Shown one piece after another: positions 21,121 to 33,665 of a DNA stretch of 64,000 bases. This stretch comes from Carettochelys insculpta. Taxonomy: Eukaryota > Chordata > Testudines > Carettochelyidae. Both the position numbers and the translations under genes were made by a program. The notes below the pieces were generated by a model. It was given only the letters and a program-made list of their open reading frames with translations, made no database searches and was not told the DNA's origin. Location of the stretch: contig NC_134158.1 in the NCBI RefSeq assembly GCF_033958435.1, forward strand, positions 10,108,337 to 10,172,336, written 5' to 3'. The first letter of the stretch is position 1, and every line of letters begins with the position of its first letter.

Positions 21121-22520
21121 ACAAAAATCCTCGCCACCTCTGGCTACAAGCAAAACCTTTTGGAAAATGTGTCAATTTCAAGGAAATTTCACTGTAGCCC
21201 AAGTGCCATTTGCTGGTGTTGAAACCTCCCGTTTTGACATTTTCGGGCCGAAATGTTTCATGCCCTCGTCTGGAAACGGCATTTAGAAACACGACTCCTT
21301 GTTTTGGTAGATGGTGCGTAAACAGCAAAAACCGGATAAGGTCAAAAGCAGAACGAAATGTTTCCTTTTCATTGACATGGAAAAATTTCAGGCCAACTAA
21401 ATTTATTTTTTCCATTTTGTTTCACGAGATTTTTTGGGGTTCTGAAGTGCAATGAAAAAACAAGTTAAAAAAAAAAAAATCTCCCCATTGGTAAATTCCC
21501 TGCAAATGGAAAACAGATATCTGATCCTGGGTCAGATATCTGAAAGCACTAGGTTCTGACTGAAATAAAATGCAATTTTGGTCTTTGAAAAGTTACTTCC
21601 GCACGCCCGGCCCACAGCCACACGTACTTTCTTCCTTGGAAGAAAAAATGAGTTTCTAACTCCCCTTTTTACAGAAAAGTGAGTTTCAAGTGACCCTCCA
21701 ATCCCACCTCACAATCCCACAAACACCACGAACATCACACACAACCCAGGACAAGAAGGGACCACAGAGAACCAGCAATAAGTTTTAAGACCCACAACAC
21801 TTCCAAAACAATACGCATCTATGCAATAAACAACAACATATAACTACATCACACACACATACAAAGCGTCGCAACAGGCAACACATAACCACAAACTAGA
21901 TGTAAATGCATGAAGTGCAGTGCAGACCATCAAAAGTACATCCACATATACAGATACAGGCAGTATATGAGAACCCACAATTACAACAGCAACACACACA
22001 ACTAGCTGCAAGAAATAACTACCTGCCAGCACACATCCAACAAGAGACACTCCGACGCATGTCCCGAGACACGATAGTCAACCACAACATGTTCATACAC
22101 AACGAAACACAGGGCCTGTGAAAATCAGAACACCACAACCCACAACCACCACTGCAATGAATATAGTCACAAGAAACACGGGCAAGACAACGGATGCTTA
22201 AACAAGGGAGGCCCCAGTAGGATCCCGGGTCAGATATCGGAAAGCACTAGGTTCTTACGGAAATAAAATGCGATTTTGGTCTTTGAAAAGTTACTTCCAC
22301 ACGCCCGGCCCACAGCCACACGTACTTTCTTCCTTGGAAGAAAAAATGAGTTTCTAACTCCCCTTTTTGCAGAAAAGGCGTTTCAAGTCACCCTCCAATC
22401 CCAGCTCTGTCTGCCCACATAAAACGGCGTTACTTGGGTGCCAACCCGCAGGTGTGTTTTCATTGGGGTGAAACATACAAACAACTAATTGTGCTGGGCT
22501 AAATCGCAAGAGGCAGATTA
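20735..22520. repeat. Complex repeat containing GAGTTTCAAG, three copies
   Basis: A 183-bp block at 21,523-21,706 is repeated at 22,221-22,403, with CAGATATC, GAAAGCACTAGGTTCT and AAGTTACTTCC in the same order, ending AGAAAA...GTTTCAAG. The segment after the second copy (22,400-22,520) matches 20,790-20,960 (TGGGTGCCAA/GAGCGCCAAG, GTTTTCATTGGGGTGAAA, GAGCTAAATC). Between the two blocks (21,720-22,190) is AC-rich low-complexity DNA. Confidence 0.8.
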
Positions 22521-22929
22521 AATTTAAAAACACCGCACGTACCTCGGCGTCATCTCAGCTGTCCCTGGGACAGGCCATCCCCATGCAGTATTGGATCCAG
22601 GCCCAAGCAGGCGTTGTCTGCAGAAATAATCCCCATGTCACCTTTCACCCCACAGCCTCCGCACTAATGACAACCTTGGCAAGAGCTAACCTGAGCGGCT
22701 ATCTGTATAACAACAGCACAGCAGGTGGGGCCCCAGACAAGGGGGCAGGACACCTGGGTTCCATTCAGGTCGCAGCCTGGGCACATCCCTGGTCCATCTT
22801 GTCCTTCAGATCAACGGGGCAGGGACTGTCTCTCGCTGTGTGTCTGTGCAGCGCCCGGCCCGACAAGGGCCCTGATCTCAGCCGGGGCAGGGACTGTCCC
22901 CGGCTGGGTGAAGAGCCAGGCTAGGGGGG

Positions 22930-23230
22930 ACCGGGCTGGTACCAGGCGAGGCGGAGGGGGGGGATCATGGTCAGTACGGGGGGGAGGGACCGGGCTGGGG
23001 GATCAGGGCTGGTACTGGGGAAGGCAGAGGAGGGGGAATCAGGGCCGGTACCGGGAACGGGGAGGACCAGGCTGGTACTGGGGCTGGGGGAACCGGGCCG
23101 GTACCAAGGGCGGGGGGAGGGGGAACCGGGCCGGTACCGGGGGGGGGAAACCAGGCTGGTACCGGGGCCGGGGGAAGGGGGAACCGGGCCGGTACCAGGG
23201 GGGGAACCGGGCCGGACCGGGCCGGTTCGC
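22930..23230. repeat. GGTACCGGGG-rich short tandem repeat
   Basis: About nine diverged copies of a 30-40 bp unit carrying GAACCGGGCCGGTACC or GGGCTGGTACTGGGG. They sit at the flank of the CpG island that probably holds DDR1 exon 1. Confidence 0.75.
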
Positions 23231-23570
23231 GGCCGCCCCACCCCCGGGAGCGGGCTGGGAATTTCCCGGCGGCCCCGCCCCTGAACTGGCACCGGACGCG
23301 GCCGGTACCGGGGTCACCGCGGGACCCCCGCCCCCGCCTCACCTGCGAACCCCGCCCGGCGCCGCGCTGCGCTGCGGGAGGTACCGGGACGCCGATCCGG
23401 GGCGAACCCGGCGCCCAGCGGGCCCCGAACCCCGAACCCCGGCGCGGAGCTCCGCGGCGCGGGCGGTGCGCGGTGCGGCCGGGACTCGCTGGCAGCGCAG
23501 GGCCGGGCCGGGCACCCAGCCCAGGAGCGCCGCCGGCTCCGCCTCCGCCGCCGCCTCCTCCCCGGCGTGT
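23230..23570 (-). promoter_or_regulatory. DDR1: CpG island with candidate DDR1 first exon (donor at 23342)
   Basis: Dense CpG sequence (for example CGGGCCGGTTCGCGGCC). On the minus strand GGGTTCGCAG|GTGAGGCGGG is a strong donor (exon ends at 23343, GT at 23342-23341). DDR1 needs an upstream non-coding exon because its start-codon exon opens with an acceptor, and this is the best-placed one. It would give a 9.2-kb first intron. No TATA box is seen, as expected for a CpG promoter. Confidence 0.45.
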
Positions 23571-23574
23571 CTGC

Positions 23575-25720
23575 GCGAACACACACACACACCGCCAGAC
23601 ACACACGCGCACACACACACACACCGTGAGACACACACACACACACCGCCTCCTGCACCCACACCCACACCCACACCCACACACCCCGCCTCCTGCACAC
23701 ACACACACACACACCGCCTCCTGCACACACTCACACACACGCACCCCGCCAGACACACACACACACACACCGCCTCCTGCACCCACACCCACACCCACAC
23801 ACCCCGCCTCCTGCACACACACACCCACACACCCCGCCTCCTGCACCCACACCCACACCCACACCCCGCCTCCTGCACACACACACCGCCTCCTGCACAC
23901 ACTCACACACACACACCACCAGACACACACACGCACACCCCGCCTCCTGCACACACACACACACCCACACACCCACACACCCCGCCTTCTGCACACACAC
24001 ACTCACACGCACCTCGTCAGACACACACCCACACCCACTGCCTCCTGCACACACACACCCACACCCCCACACGCACACACGGCCTCCTGCACACACACCC
24101 ACACCCACCGCCTCCTGCACACACACACTCACGCACCCCGTCAGACACACACCCACACCCACTGCCTCCTGCACACACTCACACACACCCTGCCTCCTCC
24201 TCCTCCTCCTCCTCCTCCCCGGTGTGTTTGCACAAACACACACACCCACACACAAGCACGCACACCCCGCCTCCTGCACACACACACTCACACGCACCCC
24301 GCCAGACACACACACACACCCACCACCTCCTGCACGCACACACACCCACACACACACACCGCCTCCTGCACGCACACACCCACACACACACCCCGCCTCC
24401 TGCACACACACGCACATGCACACCCCGCCTCCTCCTCCTCCTCCCCGGCGTGTCTGCGCGAACACACACACACTCACAGACACACACACACACACCCCCA
24501 CTGCCTCCTGCACACACTCACACACACGCACCCCGCCAGACACACACACACACACACACCGCCTCCTGCGCACACACACACATGCACACACGGCCTCCTG
24601 CACACACACCCACACACACCGCCTCCTGCACACACACACTCACACGCACCCCGCCAGACACACACCCACACCCACCGCCTCCTGCACACACTCACACACA
24701 CGCACCCCGCCAGACACACACCCACACCCACCGCCTCCTGCACACACACACACATGCACACACGGCCTCCTGCACACACACCCACACCCACCGCCTCCTG
24801 CACACACACACTCACACGCACCCCGCCAGACACACGCCGACACCCACCGCCTCCTGCACACACTCACACACACCCCGCCGCCTCCTCCTCCTCCTCCTCC
24901 TCGGCATGTTTGCGCAAACACACACACCCACACACACACATGCACGCACCCCGCCAGACACACCCTGCCTCCTCCACACACACACACACACACACCCTGC
25001 CAGACACACACCGCCTCCACCTGCCTCCTCCCCTCGCTCCACACACACACACCCTGCCTCCTGCACACACACACACACACACCGCCAGACACACTCACAC
25101 CCCACCTCCTGCACACTCACATGCACACACCCCACCAGACACACACCCCACCTCCTGCACACACACACGCACACACACCCCTGCCTGCTGCACACACTCA
25201 CACACACCCCGCCTTCTGCACACACACACACACACACCCCACCTCCTGCACACAATCACACACACACACCCGCCGGACGGACACACACACACCCCGCCTC
25301 CCGCACATACTCACACACACACACCCCGCCTCCTGCACACACTCACACACACCCCACCAGACACACACACACACCCCGCCTCCTGCACACACTCACACAC
25401 ACTGCCAGACACACACTGCCTCCACCTGCCTCCTCCCCCCGCTGCGCGCACACACGCGCACACACACAGAGCGCCTCCCTCCACTCCGGTAGGAACACAC
25501 CCCTCCTTACACACACATACACACACCGCCTCCTTCTCTCCCTACACACACTGCCTCCACCTGCGTTCTCCCCTTGCTACACACACACACACAGCGCCTC
25601 CCTCTGCTCCAACAGGAACACAACCCTCCTCTCCCCCCCCCACAGTGCCTCCCTCGGCTCTGCCGTGAACACCCCGCCACACACACACACAGAGCGCCTC
25701 CCACACCAGGGCCCCAGGAG
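23575..25720. repeat. CA-rich minisatellite, about 2 kb
   Basis: Irregular tandem of CACACACACACCGCCTCCTG and GCACCCCGCCAGACACAC units, with CCTCCTCCTCC runs at about 24,190, 24,430 and 24,885. It decays into single copies by 25,700. The strand lacks stops, so several long His/Thr/Pro-rich ORFs appear and are artefacts. It lies directly upstream of the candidate DDR1 first exon. Confidence 0.92.
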
Positions 25721-25929
25721 AGGGAGGGCTGGGGCTGGGGCTGGGGCTGAGGCAGTGGCTGGAGGCAGCTCTCCCAGCCAGGGGCCCAGCTCCCCCTAAG
25801 CACAGAAAGGAAAAGGGGGCAGGTGGGGGGCGATCCCAGTACGGCTGCTGGCAGCTATCTCCACCTGCCGGCCTGGGAACAGCTGCAAAAGGGGGTTCCT
25901 CTCTGCTCCCCTGCGCATTCCTCGGCCTC

Positions 25930-27150
25930 AGGCCAGGCTGAAGGGAGTTTCAATTACCCCCTCCAAGTGTCAGGGTAAAGTGAGTTTCAGTTAACACCCC
26001 CCCAACACCAGGGTAAAGTGAGTTTCAATTACCACCTCCAAATGTCAGGATAAAGTGAGTTTTGGTTACCTTCCCTTCAAACACCAGGGCTAAGTGAGTT
26101 TCAATTACCCCCTCCAAATGTCAGGATAAACTGAATTTCAATTACCCCCCCTCCAAAGACCAAGGAAAAGTGAGTTTCAGTTACCCCATCCAAATGCCAT
26201 GACAAAGGTATTTCAATGGCCCCTCTCCAAACACCAGGATAAAGTGAGTTTCAATTCCCCCCACCCTGTGATAGATTTGGGTATCTCTCAATTCCCCAGG
26301 CCCGCTCTCACTCCAGGATCAAGTGAGTTTCAAGTTATCCCCAACCTCCCAAAGCTAGGAGAAAGGGAATTTCAATTCTCCCCTTCCTGTTGTGGAAAAG
26401 GAGTTTCAACCTGAACACACACACACCGTTTCAAATTGGCACCCACTTTTGTGGGTAAAATGAGGCTTAAATTCCTCCCACTTGTCATCTGAATGACTGT
26501 GGGCTTTGATGAGACCAATTAGCTCTTTGTTCTTAGCTCAGAACAAAGTGAATTATAAATTTGCTGTCCTGCTTGGACAATAATGAGTTTCAAGTCCCCC
26601 GTCTGGGGGGACAAATTGAGTTTCATATCTACCCTTTTGAGGGGATCAAGTTAAAAACCTTACCAGCTGGAAAAGAAGAGTTTCAAGTCCATCTTCTGCC
26701 TGGGGGGAAATGTGAGTTTCAAGTCGCCCCTGCACAAGAACACTGCCCTTGGTTTTGCCCCCCTCTTTCACAGCCTACTGGTGTCTCCATAAGACATTCC
26801 TGGAGTTCAGAGTGCCTGGTTTCCATCCGCAGCTCTGGGAAATTTTGTATGGAAACTCACATTTTCCCCACAGCCAGAAGGGGAACATGAGACTATTTCA
26901 CCCCACAAGACAAAGGAGCTGAAACAAATTGTTCTTCCCAAAAAGCCATGGTTTAAAACTCATATTGTCCTAACAAGATGGGGGGACTTGAAACTCACAT
27001 GTTCCCCAGGAGGAAGTGGGGTGGACTTGAAACTCACATTTCCTATCACGACTCGTTTTTTCACAGCCAAGAGCTGGGGTCGGAAACGTACATCTTCCCT
27101 GCAGCTGGACGTGCCTTCAAAACTCATTTATTCCCAGCAAGAGGCAACAG
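25930..27150. repeat. Dispersed repeat with GTGAGTTTCAATTACC core, array with orientation switch
   Basis: At least sixteen diverged units of 35-45 bp (AAAGTGAGTTTCAATTACC, CCCTCCAAATGTCAGG) run in plus orientation from 25,945 to 26,725. From about 26,850 to 27,130 the core appears inverted (TTGAAACTCACATGTTCCCC). Related units occur at 20.7-22.4 kb (plus) and 29.1-29.6 kb (inverted). Confidence 0.85.
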
Positions 27151-27359
27151 CTGGCAGAAGTGGTGTGAAGTACTCCAGAGTCCAACCGGATATCCTGGCT
27201 CCCGCCAGCACGGCTGTGACCCACCTCCCCGAGCTCACGTGGCTTTGGGGACAGGAAAACAGCAAGAGTGAAAGTCGGGATTAGAAAGTACAACAGCAGA
27301 AAACAATTTTCCCTGTAGCCACAGGGGCCTGTCCCCTCTGGGTATGGGGGGCAGCTCCC

Positions 27360-28060
27360 CACCGGCCTAGGACAGGGCCTGGCTGGCTGGCTGGCTTGGG
27401 GGGCAGGGAATGGGGCAGACGCCAGCTCCCCCCAGCCCAGGCTCGCAGTGGCGGCCGGTGTGAACACACAGCAGTTCCAGGGAACTCAGCCCTGGCCCCG
27501 GGCACCGTGGGGCTGACTCAGAACCGGGTGAGGCGGGCTGGGGGGAGATGCTGGTTTCTGTGCCAGGGTTCCCCAGCCCGGGGGGCAGAGCTGGGCGGGT
27601 GCTGGGGGTGGGGAGTGGAGGGGAGGGTTGGGGGGACACGCGAGGGAGCGCGGACTGGGGACGGAGAGGGCCCGGCGGGAGGGAGGCGCCCAGGTGAGTT
27701 GGGCCGCAGCTGCCAGGGGACGCGCCCAGCCCTCGTCTGGGCCTGCTGGGGCCAGGCCCGTTCCCTCCCCCGCTGCCTGAGCTGGCAGCAAGTGGGGGGA
27801 GGCTGGGATAAAAGGGGGGGTTGCCATGGAGATCACCCCTCCCCCGGCACACACCAGCCCAGGTAAGGAACAATAGGCAGGGAACCCAGGCGTCCTGGCT
27901 CCCAGCCCCTCTGCTCCAACCCACCCGACCCCTCCCCGAGCTGGGGAGAGAGCCCAGGAGTCCTGGCTCCCAGCCCCCTGCTCTAACCACCAGCCCCCAC
28001 TGCCCTCCCAGCGCCAGGGAGAACCCGGGAGTCCTGGCTCCCGGCCCTGCCCCCACCCCT
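27360..28060. repeat. Mixed dispersed turtle repeats
   Basis: 27,365-27,440 carries the GGGCAGGGAATGGGGCAG element. 27,877-28,050 has three minus-orientation SINE-head units (GAACCCAGGCGTCCTGGCTC and relatives). The DNA between is GC-rich and unique, with no gene recognised. Confidence 0.65.
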
Positions 28061-29100
28061 CTCCATAGGACACCCCCATTCCAGCCATGCCCCAGTCCCC
28101 TCCCGATGCGCTGAGCTGGCTGGTTCTCAGCTGCGGCGGGAGCCCAGCACAGAGCCCCGGCTGAACAGGCCCTGGCGACTAAGCCCCTCAGGGCTGGACT
28201 ACGGTCAGCGTTGCTCTGGAGGGGACAGATTTGAGGGCAGCCAAAGGGGGGCAGGCCCCCCAACCTGCCCTCCATTCCCCTCTGCTGCAGCTCCCCGTGT
28301 GCGCCCCCAGTCCCCTCCCACCTTCCCCCACCCCCAGGGCAACGGCCCCCGCGCCAGGTGCTGTACGCCCAGCGCAGAACCCAACCATGCCTGCCCCGGG
28401 GAGTAGAGGGTTAACGCAGAAGCTCAGCAGCGCTGGGGGGTGCCGGGGGGCTGGGTGGGGGGGGGGATTAGCGGCTGAGCCATAACTCCATGAATAGCGG
28501 CTCTGCCAGGGCCCCTCGTGACCCCGGCTTTGTGCTGCAGTTTCAATGGGCTCCATGGAGCCGGCTGCATGAATAGCCTAGCGCGCCTTGGTCTGCTTCG
28601 CCCACAGCTGGGGGGAGCAGGCCTGGCAGGGGCTGGGGGGAGGGAGGGAGGGGCACCGGCTGGGCTGGGGGGGCACCAGCAGAGGCACCTACATTCCCCC
28701 TTATCTGACTCCCCCGCGGCCCAGCACTGAGTCAGCCGGCGATAAGCTGATGCCAGTTTGGGGGAGAGAGCTCACAGAGCATGTCCCTGAGAGGACAGAG
28801 CCCCCCCACCCCCCATTCCCTGCTCCCCTGAGCCAGCCCGGCCCTGCCCTGGGCTGGGGGGAGCCGGACCATAGCAGCTGTCAGGCCCCAGCTGAACAAA
28901 GCCAGGTCCCTGTTCAGTGCCAGGCAGGAGGGGACCACGTCTGGTAGGCCCAGGGCTGCTGGAGCGGGGCAGAGAGCAGCTGGGGCTGTTTCCAGGCCCC
29001 CCGCTGGCAATAGTCGTGAGTCTGGGGGGAGAGGGTGGATTTTAGCACACACCCAGCCCCACTGGGGAGACTTCAGCAGGTGCAGAATAGCCCTGGTGTG
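28060..29100. other. No gene seen
   Basis: GC-rich unique sequence. A short stretch at 28,470-28,570 (CCATAACTCCATGAATAGC, GGCTGCATGAATAGCC) looks less repetitive than its surroundings. It could be a regulatory element but nothing identifies it. Confidence 0.35.
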
Positions 29101-29109
29101 GCCACGGGA

Positions 29110-29575
29110 TGGGAGATGAAAAATACTTCCTGTGGGTGAATTTGAAACCGTCTTTTGCCCCTCTGAAGCGAGGTGGGGCTCCTTAAAACCCATTTTTTTC
29201 TCCCAGGAAGAGGGGGTTTTGAAACTACCTTTTAAGCCTGGAAGGAGGGATGGGGGAGAATTTGAAACTAATTTTATCCCAGCATGAGGGTAGGACTTGA
29301 AATTCACTCTCCCCTCCCCCCCGCCCACAAGAAGAGGGAACTTGATACCAGTTTTTCACCCAGCAAAATGGTGGACTTGAAACTCATTTTCTCCTGACCC
29401 GAAAGAGCCGGGGAAGGAAGGGGAGAGTGAAAACCCTTCAAGATTTTAATTTTGACACACAGGGGAGATTTTGACCCAGGTTTGAGGGAAGGGAGGCTCA
29501 CACCCCACAGCCCTACAGTGCAGGGAGGGGACCCCCAGATTTGAAACTCCTTTTCCCAGCCGGGAGGGGAGACCT
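29110..29575 (-). repeat. GAAACTCA-core dispersed repeat, inverted copies
   Basis: About eight diverged units with TTTGAAACTAATTTTATCCC, ACTTGAAATTCACTC and GACTTGAAACTCATTTTC. They are the reverse complement of the GAGTTTCAA family at 26 kb. Confidence 0.8.
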
Positions 29576-30009
29576 TGAAGCAGACGAGGGAGAGATATGG
29601 CTGCAGCTGTATATGGATTTCTCTCTCTCACGCGCACACAGGGCCCCAGTGTCCCCAGCCCGCCGGAGCGTCCCTACGGCTCCTGCTCTCTCCCCACATC
29701 TGCGCCCATCTCGGGGCCCCTGGGCTGTGACAGGGGCAGATACTGGACGACCTCAGAACCCCACAGCTGCATCGGTGCCACTCACTCTCCACCTGCAGCC
29801 CCAGCCTGGCCCCCCTCAGCCCTGCCGGTGCCCCCCAGCCCCTCCTGGACCCTGCCCATGATGCCAGTGGTGGGCGGGGGGCAGGCCAGGCGTGGGGGGC
29901 AGCAGCCAGGGCTGGGCTCACAAGTGGGTTTTTATCTGCCCAGATTCCTGGCTTCTGGAGCTGTTAAATATAGACTCAGGCCGGGGGCTGGCAGGGACGA
30001 GGGCCAAAC

Positions 30010-30312
30010 AGAGGAGACACACACACATACACACACACACACAGACACCACAAAACACACCAGACAACCCCCCACACCACATACACACACACCCCTCCCC
30101 TGCCCCCAAACACTGCACAAACCCCGCACACCAAAAACACACAACACACCACACAACCCCCCCCACCTCATACACACACCCCACATACCCTCCTGCACCC
30201 TCAAACACCGCACAAAACCCACACCACATACACACACACACCAAACACACATCACACCCAAACCCACACCCACCCACCCTTCCACCCCCCCAAACACCGC
30301 ACAAACCCCACA

Positions 30313-30347
<35 letters not shown>

Positions 30348-30390
30348 AGACCCCACATACACACACCCACACTCACACCAAGGCTGGTTG
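30010..30390. repeat. CA-rich microsatellite/minisatellite
   Basis: CACACACA runs broken by CCCCAAACACCGCACAAACC and CACACCACATACACACAC units. A pure (CA)n of about 30 bases lies near 30,316-30,346. Confidence 0.9.
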
Positions 30391-30399
30391 CTTCCCAAG

Positions 30400-31660
30400 C
30401 GCCAGCTCAGTGACTTTCTTCTCCGCTCGTCTCAGGCCCCAGTTTTGGGTCTGTCGGGGCTTTGCGTTCCCATTGAGACCCTCGCCGCCTCCACACACAC
30501 AGCAGCACAAGGCGGCACAGGCCCACAAGGCAACAACCACACACCGTGCAACCTGGTGACACATCCACACCCCCACCTGCCAGCTGGCCCCTCCCAGCCA
30601 CACCCCACCCCACCCCACACACGCCCGAGGCCAGGTTCCTGCCCAGGGCAGCGCTAAACCCCTGCTGGGGGATGGGGGGAGGTTCCAGATTCCTACTGAA
30701 TCCGGTCCAGGTTTCCCTTCCCACTGGGCCAGGCCTGGGCGTAACAGAAACCCTGGAACTGGATTATCCCATCCCAGGAATGGACTCAACAGACCCCCCC
30801 CCGCCCCCCGCACACTCCTTGGGGCCTCCAGCCACCATTAGTGAGGTCTCCATTATTCACCAGCCGGGCTGTGAGAGGAGCCCCCCCACCGCGGGAAGAG
30901 GGGGAGCTGGTGAATTATTCAGAGGCCCCAGGAAGGCAGCTGCAACCAATCAATGAACTGGCAGGGGGCGGGGGAGAGGGGGCTGGGACTCAGCTCCATC
31001 CCCTTCCAGGGGGGAAACTGAGGCACAGAGCTACACCATCTGCTTCCCCACCGGGGATAGAAGCCCGGACTCCCAGGTTCCTTCCCCCCCACCCCCCCAG
31101 CCCAGGAGGGAACCCAGGAGTCCTGGCTCTCAACCCCTGCCCCCACTGCCCTCCAGAGAGAACCCAGGAGTCCTGCGGGACCCTGCTGAGCTGTTGGCTC
31201 TGGCCTGGGCCCCAGGTGTGAAATGTCTCACCCTGGCCCTATGCTATTTACAGGGGCTCCTCAGCGCCAAGGGGGCTGGAGCCTGGGGCAGGCGCTCTGA
31301 TCCCTCCTCCCCCCTGAGCTGCAGGATGGGTAAGCAGTGTGAGCTCCCCCGCGGCCGCAGGAGGGGAGGGGGGCCTAGCGGTTATGGGGGGCAGGGACCA
31401 GGACTCCTGGGTTCTCCCCCCAACTCTGTGTCCAATAACTCCCCCACTGCCAGGGGGGCGGGAACCAAGGGGCGCCCTTGGCAGCCCCTCCCCGACAAGC
31501 CCTAACAGGAAGCCAAGGGGGGCGACATGGGCTGGATCAATGCACTTGCCAAGGTGACCCCCAACGCAGCCCCCCCTTCACCGCAGAGCGGGAGCCAAGG
31601 GGTTAACCCCATTGCTGGCCCGAGAGAGCAGGGGAGCTGCTAGGCCCAGTCTGCCCCCAG
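30400..31660. other. GC-rich unique sequence with isolated SINE fragments
   Basis: A MIR-like tail (GGGGAAACTGAGGCACAGAG) is at about 31,010-31,030. Two SINE-head units lie at 31,060-31,175. The phrase GAGGTCTCCATTATTCACC with TGGTGAATTATTCAGAGG at 30,840-30,930 is a loose inverted repeat of unknown meaning. No gene is recognised. Confidence 0.45.
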
Positions 31661-31669
31661 AGCTGGGTT

Positions 31670-32190
31670 GTGGGAGGACCCAGGAGTCCTGGCTCTCAGC
31701 CCCTGCTCTAACCACCAGCCCCCACTGCCCTCCCAGCACTGGGGAGAACCCAGGAGTCCTGGCTCCCAGCCCCTGCTCTAACCACCAGCCCCCACTGCCC
31801 TCCCAGCACTGGGGAGAACCCAGGAGTCCTGGCTCCAGGCCCCTGCTCTAACCACCAGCCCCCACTGCCCTCCCAGCCCCAGGGAGAACCCAGGAGTCCT
31901 GGCTCCCAGCCCCTGCTCTAACCACCAGCCCCCACTGCCCTCCCAGCGCCGGGAGAACCCAGGAGTCCTGGCTCCCACCCCTGCTCTAACCACCAGCCCC
32001 CACTGCCCTCCCAGCACTGGGGAGAACCCAGGAGTCCTGGCTCCCAGCCCCTGCTCTAACCACCAGCCCCCACTGCCCTCCCAGCGCCGGGAGAACCCAG
32101 GAGTCCTGGCTCCAGGCCCTGCTCTAACCACCAGCCCCCACTGCCCTCCCAGCGCCGGGAGAACCCAGGAGTCCTGGCTCCCGGCCCTCC
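31670..32190 (-). repeat. SINE-head-derived minisatellite, about 62-67 bp x 8
   Basis: Eight near-identical units of GAACCCAGGAGTCCTGGCTC with ACCACCAGCCCCCACTGCCC, closely matching the 5.4-kb array. Units are shorter here (about 62-67 bp against 71 bp). Confidence 0.92.
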
Positions 32191-32689
32191 CCCAAGCCCA
32201 GCCCGCCGGAGCGCTGATCTCATGGCTCATTTGCAGCACTGACCTTTGAATCCTTCAATGCAAACAAGAGTCAGGGCTAAAAATACCCCCGCCCCTCCCC
32301 CCCGGGGTGAACCGGGGCCTGGCCCGGGCGTGGGGGGGCAGGAGTCTGGAGACAGACGGGCCAGCCCAGGCCTGAGCGCCCCCCACTTGCGCCCCCTGCC
32401 CTGCCGGTGCCCCCCACTCCTGCCCCCCACTCCTGCCCCCAGCCCTGGGCTATGAATGACTCCATGTTTTCGACTCCTGTTCAGAAACCGAAGCGACAGA
32501 CTCCACTTGGCTTCCCGCCGCCCCCCCGAGCCATCGATCTCCCTTCAGACCTGGTCCCTATGGGGTGAGGCCTGGCTCTGCCCTCCCGGACTCCTGGGTC
32601 CCATTCTCCAGCTCACACGTCTCCTGCTGGGGACCGGGATCCCTCCCCCAAACATTGGGCTGTTCCCATCCACTGGCCAGGCCGGAGCC

Positions 32690-32910
32690 AGCGCCCCGAT
32701 GAGGGACAGGTCCCTGCCCTATTCCCTGCCCCCTGAGCCAGCCAGTCCCTGCCCTGAGCCAGGGGGAGCTGGCGCCCCTAGAGGGGCCAGGCCCTGCCCC
32801 ATTCCCTGCCCCCCGAGCCAGCCAGTCCCTGCCCTGAGCCAGGGGGAGCCGGTGCCCCTAGAGGGGCCAGGCCCTGCCCCATTCCCTGCCCCCTGAGCCA
32901 GCCAGGCCCC
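32690..32910. repeat. 80-bp dispersed repeat, about 2.7 tandem copies
   Basis: AGGGGGAGCTGGCGCCCCTA starts at 32,761 and recurs at 32,841. Each unit includes GGCCAGGCCCTGCCCCATTC. It is the same family as the single copies at 15.9, 27.4, 28.8 and 36.6 kb. Confidence 0.8.
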
Positions 32911-33299
32911 CCACCTTGCAGGGCTGTTGATGGCCCGTGCCTGGTCTCTCCCCTAGACAGCTGTAGGGGGATGGGGTGGGGGTGGGGAGGGAGCAGCTGG
33001 GGGTTGATGGCAACAGCTGGGGTGGGGGTGGGGTGGGGGAGGGGAAATGCCAGCCCAGCCCCCTGCAGCAGCGTGGGAAAAGAACCCAGGAGTCCTGTGC
33101 CCCTCCCCGTGCTGGGCCTCTGCTGGGCACCGAGCACTCTGGGTCAGCCCCCCAACCTCCCGGCCATGGCACTGGGGAAGCACATAAGTGCTGCCCTCTG
33201 CCCCACAGCTGGGGAGTGTCGGGGGGCTATGCAGGGGGAGCTGCCTGGTCAGCCCTCAGCTGGGCCCCGGGCGCCTGGAAAGAGCAGGTGCCTGTCAGA

Positions 33300-33665
33300 G
33301 CAGGGTGAGAACCCAGGTGTCCGGTCTCCCGCCCCACCCTGCTCCAACCACCAGCCCCCACTGCCCTCCCAGCGCCGGGGAGAGAACCCAGGCGTCCTGG
33401 CTCCCTGCCCCCGGCTCTAACCGCCAGCCCCCACTGCCCTCCCAGCGCCGGGGAGAGAACCCAGGCGTCCTGGCTCCCACCCCCCAGCTCTAACCACCAG
33501 CCCCCACTGCCCTTCCAGCGCCAGAGAGAGAACCCAGGCGTCCTGGCTCCCTGCCCCCTGTTCTAAGCACCCGCCCCCACTGCCCTCCCAGCACTGGGGA
33601 GAGAACCCAGGAGTCCTGGCTCCCACCCCCCGGCTCTAACCACCAGCCCCCACTGCCCTCCTGGA
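33300..33665 (-). repeat. SINE-head-derived minisatellite, about 61 bp x 5
   Basis: Units read GAGAACCCAGGCGTCCTGGC with CCACCAGCCCCCACTGCCCT. They form a distinct subtype from the 31.7-kb array (GCGTCC instead of GAGTCC). Confidence 0.88.

Noticed and set aside
22725..25799. Plus-strand ORFs of 1024 and 731 codons rich in His, Thr and Pro, with Cys/Val-rich reverse frames
   Set aside because: They are produced by the CA-rich minisatellite, which lacks stop codons. No protein family is involved.
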